Source: Solirubrobacteraceae bacterium
Lineage (GTDB): Bacteria; Actinomycetota; Thermoleophilia; Solirubrobacterales; Solirubrobacteraceae
Direction: 5' to 3'
DNA length: 64,000 nucleotides
Assembly (NCBI GenBank): GCA_030447505.1
Contig: JAUJOT010000002.1
Span: 124,001-188,000, forward strand
A program made the translations under genes and the position numbers. Below are positions 58,408 to 64,000 of the stretch, one piece after another (position 1 is the first letter of the stretch; the number at the start of each line of letters is the position of its first letter). The notes below the pieces were generated by a model that was not told the DNA's origin, made no database searches, and saw only the letters and a program-made list of their open reading frames with translations.

Positions 58408-60504
58408 ATGCCCCTGGAAGCGTTTCTCGCCGGCGCCGCGCTGTTCGCGGCGATGCTCGCCGCGGTGGCGGTCGCGACCGCGCTGATCGTGCGCCGCCGG
58501 CTGCGCCATCTCGACCCGCTCGAGCTCGGCCTGGCGAGCGTCGTGGTCGGGACCGTCGTGCTGCTCGGGGTGCACCTCGTGCCGCTCATGCTCGGCGTGC
58601 TGACGCGCGGCACCGTGCTGGCGGCCGCAGCGCTCGCGGTCGGGCTCGCCGCACTCGTCCGGCCGGCGGCCGACGCCGGCGCCGCGCTGCCGGACGACGA
58701 GCGCCGGCCGCCGCCGCCCGCCAGCGCCGCGGGTGCGTATGTCTCCTGGTCGCTCGCCGCGATCGCGGGCGCGTTCGCGACCGCGGCCGCGCTCGCCTAC
58801 CTCGCCCGCTGGGCCGGCGACGAGCTGGTCGGGGTGGACCCGCTGACGTTTCACCTGCCGAACGTCGCCCGCTGGATCCAGGAGGGCTCGCTCTGGCAGA
58901 TCGACCAGTTCGTCCCGCTGCTGGCGCACGGCAACTACCCCAACAACGGCGACGTCCTGCTGCTCAGCAGCGTGCTGCCGTGGCACAACGACTTCCTCGT
59001 CCGCCTGCCGATCGCGTTCTACCTCGTGGCGCTCGCGCTCGCCGTCTTCGCCGTCGCGCGCGAGCTGCGCGCGCCGCGCTCGACCTCGGTGCTCGCCGCG
59101 GCGGTGATCGTGTCGCTGCCGGTCGTCGGCCTGGCGACGATCCCGCGCGCGCTGCCCGACTCGCTGATGTGGGCGACGTACACCTGCGGCGTGCTCTTTC
59201 TCCTGCGCCACGCGCGCACGTCCCGGCGCTCGGATCTCGTGCTCGCGGGCGCCGCGCTGGCGGTCGCCATCGGGACGAAGTGGTACGGCGTCAGCTCGGT
59301 GCCGGTCCTCGTCGCGATCTGGCTCGCGGCGCGGCTGCTCGCCGCGCGTCGTGCCGGCACGCCGGGAGCGCTGCCGCGCGTCCTGCGCGACGGGGTGCTC
59401 GTCGGCGGCCTTGCGATCCTCGGGACGCTCGTCTGGCTCGTGCGCAACCTCGTCCTGTCGGGCAACCCGGTCTTCCCGCTCGACGTCGAGCTGCTCGGCG
59501 TGACGATCTTCCACGCCCCGCCCGACGTGATCCGTGACCAGGCGGGCTTCACGATCGCGGACTACGCCGCAGATCCCGACGTGCTGCGCCAGCTCGCGGG
59601 CGAGATCGTCGAGGGCCTCGGCAGCGCGCCGATCGTCTGCGCGATCGGGCTCGTCGTCGCGATCGTCCTCGCCCGCCGGCGCGGACGCGCTCCCGATCGG
59701 CGGATCCTCGTCCTCGCGACCGGCGCGATCGTGCTCGGGCTGCTCTACACCGTCACCCCGGCGACGGCGCTCGGGCTGCGCGGCGACCCGTCGCTTGCGA
59801 ACTCCAACACGCGCTATGCGATCCCGGCGCTGCTGCTCGCCGTGCCGGTCCTCGCGTGGGCGGTCGGGCGCCTGCCGCGCGCCGGCGCGCTTGCGCTCGA
59901 GACCGCGCTCGCGGCCGGCGCGCTGGCCGGCGCCTACCACGGCTACGAGGTGCGCGGGATCGGCGACATCGCGCTCGCCGCCGTCGGCGTTGCCGCGCTC
60001 GCGGGCACGGCCTGGCTGCTGTGGCGCCTGCGCGACCGGCGCGTCGTGCTGGCGGGCGCGGCGCTCGCCTCGGTGCTCGTCGGCCTCGCGGCCGCGCACC
60101 GCATGGAGGACCGCATCAACGACGGGCGCTACCGCAACATCGACCCCGGCGTCGACGCGATGCTGAGCGCCGCGCCGAGCGGCAAGCGGATCGCGCTGGC
60201 CGCGGACTGGACCGTCGCGGGCCTGTCTCCGATCTGGCCGGCGTTCGGCACGACGATCGACAACGAGGTCGAGTTCATGGGGCGCTTCGTCGACGGCTTC
60301 CTCACCCCGTGGGACGACAGGGCGAGCTTCCAGGCCGCGCTGCGACGCGGCCGCTACGACGTGCTCGTCGTCGGCCGCGGCTTCTATCCGCCGCAGCCGA
60401 CGCCCGAGCAGGAGTGGGCGATCGACGCCGGCTGGCACACGATCGCGCTGACGCCGCGACTGCGGGTGCTCGTGCCGCCGTCGGCTTCCGGCACGCACAG
60501 GTGA
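58408..60504 (+). CDS. Multi-pass membrane glycosyltransferase (GT-C fold, ArnT/PMT-like)
   Basis: The 698-residue protein has about 12 or more membrane helices. An extracytoplasmic loop after the first helices carries acidic residues (WAGDELVGVDPLTFHLPNV; PNNGDVLLLSSVLPWHND), and a C-terminal soluble domain follows (GKRIALAADWTVAGLSPIWP). This matches lipid-linked-sugar-using GT-C enzymes. It likely transfers a sugar from a polyprenyl-phosphate donor outside the membrane. Such donors could come from the mannosyltransferase at 22-24 kb. Confidence 0.8.
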   Translation: MPLEAFLAGAALFAAMLAAVAVATALIVRRRLRHLDPLELGLASVVVGTVVLLGVHLVPLMLGVLTRGTVLAAAALAVGLAALVRPAADAGAALPDDERRPPPPASAAGAYVSWSLAAIAGAFATAAALAYLARWAGDELVGVDPLTFHLPNVARWIQEGSLWQIDQFVPLLAHGNYPNNGDVLLLSSVLPWHNDFLVRLPIAFYLVALALAVFAVARELRAPRSTSVLAAAVIVSLPVVGLATIPRALPDSLMWATYTCGVLFLLRHARTSRRSDLVLAGAALAVAIGTKWYGVSSVPVLVAIWLAARLLAARRAGTPGALPRVLRDGVLVGGLAILGTLVWLVRNLVLSGNPVFPLDVELLGVTIFHAPPDVIRDQAGFTIADYAADPDVLRQLAGEIVEGLGSAPIVCAIGLVVAIVLARRRGRAPDRRILVLATGAIVLGLLYTVTPATALGLRGDPSLANSNTRYAIPALLLAVPVLAWAVGRLPRAGALALETALAAGALAGAYHGYEVRGIGDIALAAVGVAALAGTAWLLWRLRDRRVVLAGAALASVLVGLAAAHRMEDRINDGRYRNIDPGVDAMLSAAPSGKRIALAADWTVAGLSPIWPAFGTTIDNEVEFMGRFVDGFLTPWDDRASFQAALRRGRYDVLVVGRGFYPPQPTPEQEWAIDAGWHTIALTPRLRVLVPPSASGTHR

Positions 60505-60573
60505 GCACTGAGCGCAGCGATGGCGTCGCAGAGCACGTGGCCTGCGAGTATCAGCCGGGCGGCGCCCGAGCTG

Positions 60574-61734
60574 TCAGCCGATCGCCTGCAGCAGCGCCGC
60601 CATGCGCGCGGTCTCGGTGTCCACGTCGGCATGGACGCAGACCCACGCGCGCGCCGCGCGACCGGCGCTCGCCCGCTGCTGCGGCGACAGGGCCAGCACG
60701 TCGCGCAGCGCCTCGGCGAGCGCGTCGGCGTCGCGCGGCGGGGCGAGGACGCCCCACGGCGCGAGCACGCACTCCGGCAGCCCGACCTCGTCGCTGGCGA
60801 CGACGAGCAGCTCCATCGCCATCGCCTCCTTGACGACGACCGGCATCGAATCGCGGTCGCCGTCGCGCGCGACGACGCAGGGCATCGCGAGCACGTCGGC
60901 TCGCTCCAGAGCGGCACGGACGTCGGCCGGCGCGAGGCTGCCGGCAAGCTCGATCCGGTCGCCCGCACCGGATCGCTCGGCCTGCGCTTCGAGCAGCGAT
61001 CGCCGCGGCCCCTCGCCGATGATCCGCACGCGAACGCCGGGCAGCTGCGCGACGGCGTCGATCAGGACATCGAAGCCCTTCTTCTCGACAAGCCGTCCGA
61101 TCGCCAGGACGTCGCTGTCGCCCGGCAGCGGCGCCCGGCGGTGAAACGTCCGCGCGTCGACGCCCATGACGACCTTGTGCAGGTTCGCCTCCGGCGCGAG
61201 TCGGCGCAGATGGCGCATGTTGTAGTCACAACCGGTGAAGACGGCGTCGGCGCCAACGAGCTTCTCGCGCAGGTTGCGCGGCTTGAGGAAGATGTCGTAG
61301 GCGTGCGCGGTGACGCTGAACGGTCGGCCGCTGAGCGCCGCAAGCCGCATCGCGTCGAGCGCGGCGCCGGCGGCGAAGTGCGCGTGCAGGTGCTCGTCGC
61401 CGCGCTCGAGGACCGCGCGTGCCGCCGGAGCGAGCGCGTGCAGCGGGCGCGCCCACTCCTCGCGGCCCCAGCGCCGGCGGTGCAGGCCGTCGCGCACGCA
61501 CGCCAGCGGCCGGCGCGCGAGCAGCCAGAGCAGGTCGCGCAGCGCGCGCCGCCGGTCGTCGTCTGCGAGCACGTGGACGTCGATGTCCCCCGGTGCCTCG
61601 GGGTTGGCGCGACCCCCGCGCTGCGCAGCCTGCACGCGGACGTCGTGGCCGAGCCGGCGCAGCGCCTGCAGCTCGTTGACGACGAACGTCTCCGACAGCT
61701 CTGGCCACTGGTCGAGGACGAACAACAGCCGCAT
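60574..61734 (-). CDS. Family 4 glycosyltransferase
   Basis: The 386-residue GT-B enzyme begins MRLLFVLDQWPELSETFVVN, has LHAHFAAGAALDAMRLA and the acceptor-side His, then the C-terminal donor domain (LAIGRLVEKKGFDVLIDAVA; RIIGEGPRRSLLEAQAER) with the E-x7-E region AMPCVVARDGDRDSMPVVVK then EAMAMELLVVASD. It is likely involved in cell-surface glycan synthesis. It is convergent with the GT-C gene. Confidence 0.9.
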   Translation of the reverse strand: MRLLFVLDQWPELSETFVVNELQALRRLGHDVRVQAAQRGGRANPEAPGDIDVHVLADDDRRRALRDLLWLLARRPLACVRDGLHRRRWGREEWARPLHALAPAARAVLERGDEHLHAHFAAGAALDAMRLAALSGRPFSVTAHAYDIFLKPRNLREKLVGADAVFTGCDYNMRHLRRLAPEANLHKVVMGVDARTFHRRAPLPGDSDVLAIGRLVEKKGFDVLIDAVAQLPGVRVRIIGEGPRRSLLEAQAERSGAGDRIELAGSLAPADVRAALERADVLAMPCVVARDGDRDSMPVVVKEAMAMELLVVASDEVGLPECVLAPWGVLAPPRDADALAEALRDVLALSPQQRASAGRAARAWVCVHADVDTETARMAALLQAIG

Positions 61735-61879
61735 GTCAGGCGCTGCTCGCCGGTCGCCGCAGGCCGCTTCTCGCCGCCGTCGTGCTCGGCGCGTGACCTC
61801 TCTGCCGGCGCATCTGCGCCCGGACTGTAGACCCTCGCCGCCCGCCGCAGCTCGCCCGCCAACCGTCGCTGACCCGCGG

Positions 61880-61885
61880 TAGCCT
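61880..61885 (+). promoter_or_regulatory. Leaderless-type -10 (TAGCCT) of the sigma-like/zinc-finger gene
   Basis: TAGCCT ends 6 nt before the ATG at 61892 (a GTG codon precedes that ATG directly). Confidence 0.45.
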
Positions 61886-61891
61886 GGGGTG

Positions 61892-63205
61892 ATGCCCGCC
61901 GCAGTCACACCGTCCGGCGTGCGCGACGGCGACCGCGCCGCGCTGGCGGGGCTGTGCGTCGCGCGCGGCCCATCGGTCCTGGCGTACTGCCGCCAGGTCG
62001 CGGGTGACGCCCGCGCAGCCGACGCCGCGGCCGACGCGTTCGCGCAGTTTCGCGCGGCGGTCGTGGCAACGCGCGACCTGGCCGGTCTGAACCCCGAGGC
62101 GCTGCTGATCAACACGACCCGCAAGGCCGCCGCGAGCCGCGCTGCGCGGGCGCCGCTGGGCGTCTGCGCCGTCGTTCCGTTGCTGCTCGCCGCGCGCGCC
62201 GACAAGACGATCTCGCCCGTCGATCTCGACTGCCTCGAGCAGCATCTCGAGGGCTGCTGGGCCTGCCGCGCCCCGGTCGCGCGCTTCCACGCCGCCGAGC
62301 GCGCCTACCGCGATCCCCCCGAGCCGGCGATCGATCCGGCGATCGCCGCGCAGATCATCGCCGCGATGGCGGCGGCGCCCGGCCACGGCGCCGAGCCGCC
62401 CACGGCGAACGGCAGCGCCGATCAGCCGCCGACCGCGGGCGTCGTCCCCGTCGCCGCCGAAGCCGAGCGTGCGGCCGCCGGCGGCGCGACGACCGAGTTC
62501 CGCACGCCCGACGAGCCCGAGGCCGATCCCGCTGCCGTCGCGAGCGTGACGAGCAAGGGCTCATCCGAGCCCGCGCGCTCGCGAGCGCGCCTCGCCGCCG
62601 GTCTGCCACGCGTGCGGCGCCCTGGCGCCAGGGCAGCCAGGGCGCGCGCCGGCCGCGTCCGCGACCGCGGGCGCTCGAGCTCGCGCTCGCGCTCGCGGCT
62701 GGCCGTCATGCTGCCGATCGCCGTGGTGCTCGTCGCGCTGCTCGTGGCGCTCTCCGTCGCCGGCGTCTTCGCCGCCAACGACCCGGCCTCGAGCCCGCGC
62801 GTCGACGTGCCCGCCGACGCTCCGGCGGACACCGAACCCGCCGATGTCGTCGTCGTGCCGGGCGCCGACCAGGCGAGCTCCGACGACGTCGAGCAGGCCA
62901 AGGCGCGCGAGCGCGCCCGCACGCAGCGCAAGCGCGACGCCGCAGCCAAGCCCGAGTCCGGGGCACAGACCCCGGCGACACCGCCGCCGGCGGCAGTCGC
63001 ACCGCCCGCGGCCGCGGCGACGAACCCGCCGCCGCCGCCACCCGCGCCGGACGCGACGGCCGACGACGGCAGCTCGACGAGCGGCAGGTCCCCGAAGGTC
63101 GACGCCGGCAGCGGCGCGACCGGCGCCGAGCAGATCCCGCCCAGCGAGGACACCTCGTCGGTTCCGGACCTCGCGCCGCCGCCCGAGCCCGTGACGGCGC
63201 CGTAG
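61892..63205 (+). CDS. Membrane protein joining a sigma-factor-region-2-like segment and an anti-sigma-type zinc finger
   Basis: The 437-residue protein has an N-terminal helical part resembling ECF sigma region 2 (DGDRAALAGLCVARGPSVLA; DAADAFAQFRAAVVATRD is the expected style), a zf-HC2-like CLEQHLEGCWACRAPVARFH around residues 110-132, an Ala/Pro/Arg-rich linker, one membrane helix (LPIAVVLVALLVALSVAGVF near residue 280) and a long Pro-rich outside tail. Sigma regions 3-4 are missing. It may be a degenerate or regulatory form in which sigma-like and anti-sigma-like parts share one chain. Function is unknown. Confidence 0.7.
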   Translation: MPAAVTPSGVRDGDRAALAGLCVARGPSVLAYCRQVAGDARAADAAADAFAQFRAAVVATRDLAGLNPEALLINTTRKAAASRAARAPLGVCAVVPLLLAARADKTISPVDLDCLEQHLEGCWACRAPVARFHAAERAYRDPPEPAIDPAIAAQIIAAMAAAPGHGAEPPTANGSADQPPTAGVVPVAAEAERAAAGGATTEFRTPDEPEADPAAVASVTSKGSSEPARSRARLAAGLPRVRRPGARAARARAGRVRDRGRSSSRSRSRLAVMLPIAVVLVALLVALSVAGVFAANDPASSPRVDVPADAPADTEPADVVVVPGADQASSDDVEQAKARERARTQRKRDAAAKPESGAQTPATPPPAAVAPPAAAATNPPPPPPAPDATADDGSSTSGRSPKVDAGSGATGAEQIPPSEDTSSVPDLAPPPEPVTAP

Positions 63206-63208
63206 CGG

Positions 63209-64000
63209 GTGGTCGTGGGCGCCGCCACATCGCTCGAGCCTGAGATCCGGCGCGTCGGCAAGGCGCTGTCCGAGGGCTTTCCGTCGCACCGCGGCAACCC
63301 CTTGAAGGTCCTCGACGACCGCGCGATGGACCTCGCGGCGCAGGACGCCGAGCTGCGCGCCGCGCTGTTTCGCTTCGTCGACGTCGTCCCCGCCTGCCGC
63401 TCGCTCGACGACCTCGCCGCGCACCTGACGAGCTTCCTCGGCGAGGTCCACGCACAGCCGCCGTCGCTGCGCGCGGCGATGCGGATCGGCGACACGAAGG
63501 CGGGCCGCGCGGCGCTCGGGGCGGCCGGCGCGGCCGGCGTGCGCCGGATGGCGCACCGCTTCATCGTCGGCGAGGACCCGCAGGCCGCCCTGCCGACGCT
63601 GCGCAGGCTCTGGCGCGACGGGATCGCCGCCTCCGTCGACCTGCTCGGCGAGGCGACCGTCACCGCCGAGGAGGCCGACCGCTACGCCGCCCGCTGCGCG
63701 CAGGCGCTCGACACCCTCGCCGCGGCGTACGCGCGGATGGACGAACAGCCGCTGCTCGAGCGCGACGCGAGCGGACCGCTGCCGCGCGCGAACCTGTCCG
63801 TGAAGGTCTCCGCGCTGACGCCGCTGCTGCGACCCGAGGCGCCCGAGCGCGGCCAGCGCGACGCAGCGCCGCGGCTGCGCGCCCTGCTGCGCCAGGCCAA
63901 GCAGCTCGACGCGCACCTGCACATCGACATGGAGTCGCTGGACACCCGTGAGGCGGTGCTCGAGCTCGTTCTCGATCTGCTCGCCGAAGCGGAGTTCGCC
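63209..64000 (+). CDS. putA: Proline dehydrogenase / 1-pyrroline-5-carboxylate dehydrogenase (PutA), N-terminal part (runs off the window)
   Basis: The frame is open from GTG 63209 (or GTG 63215) to the window end, 264 codons. Landmarks of the proline dehydrogenase barrel are present: SVDLLGEATVTAEEADRYA, ANLSVKVSALTPLL and LHIDMESLDTREAVLELV. PutA oxidises proline to glutamate; the aldehyde dehydrogenase half would lie beyond the window. The start lies 3 nt after the stop of the sigma-like/zinc-finger gene, so the two genes are probably cotranscribed. Confidence 0.92.
   Translation, partial: MVVGAATSLEPEIRRVGKALSEGFPSHRGNPLKVLDDRAMDLAAQDAELRAALFRFVDVVPACRSLDDLAAHLTSFLGEVHAQPPSLRAAMRIGDTKAGRAALGAAGAAGVRRMAHRFIVGEDPQAALPTLRRLWRDGIAASVDLLGEATVTAEEADRYAARCAQALDTLAAAYARMDEQPLLERDASGPLPRANLSVKVSALTPLLRPEAPERGQRDAAPRLRALLRQAKQLDAHLHIDMESLDTREAVLELVLDLLAEAEFA

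Overview
The window is about 64 kb of very GC-rich chromosomal DNA. It carries actinobacterial marker genes (mIHF, omega subunit, PyrR, a CysO-like carrier, fused SecDF, a class 1B PyrD/PyrK pair) and many genes whose start codon sits 6-11 nt after a TANNNT -10 hexamer. Gene content and protein style fit a Thermoleophilia/Solirubrobacterales-type actinobacterium. That placement is an inference from family resemblance, not a computed one. Almost everything is housekeeping; no phage, IS element or CRISPR array was found.

Layout. 1-2.5 kb (minus): rimP-nusA-ylxR-infB behind a hairpin leader ending in a U7 terminator. 2.5-7.4 kb (minus): MoxR ATPase, DUF58, transglutaminase and TPR cluster. 7.5-19.1 kb (minus): one long pyrimidine operon, pyrR-pyrB-pyrC-carA-carB-pyrK-pyrD, continuing into mihF-gmk-rpoZ-coaBC. 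A PyrR-binding loop abuts the pyrR Shine-Dalgarno sequence, and most junctions are 1-4 nt stop/start overlaps. 19.7-31.8 kb: mixed single genes (hemerythrin-like, VOC, RNase Z, a flippase-mannosyltransferase fusion with a frameshift, tRNA-Arg(CCG), an epoxide-hydrolase-like enzyme, a frameshifted cellulose-synthase-like GT2, LigD, a decayed beta-propeller gene, a membrane protein). 31.8-35.9 kb: cysO-thrC under a SAM-I riboswitch, divergent from corA and a lipid kinase. 35.9-49.9 kb: relA, recJ, secDF, ruvCAB, yebC and a phosphohexomutase. 50-62 kb: an envelope/polysaccharide neighbourhood (SGNH protein, two methyltransferases, hexapeptide acyltransferase, GT2, M14 carboxypeptidase with a separate small upstream protein, MOP flippase, multi-TM glycosyltransferase, GT4). 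62-64 kb: a sigma-like/zinc-finger membrane protein and the start of putA.

The most unusual structures are small and sit at gene junctions. (1) Between pyrC and carA a 38-bp unit is tandemly duplicated so that two 13-codon mini-ORFs are each joined to their neighbours by ATGA overlaps. (2) A 60-bp tandem duplication lies between nusA and ylxR and leaves ylxR without a recognisable start codon. (3) A 26-bp duplication doubles the -10 element of a zinc-ribbon/PAS gene. (4) Leaderless-type promoters recur throughout. Two glycosyltransferase genes and a beta-propeller gene contain frameshifts. No wholly new multi-gene defence or metabolic system is evident; the interest is mainly in regulatory and junction architecture.
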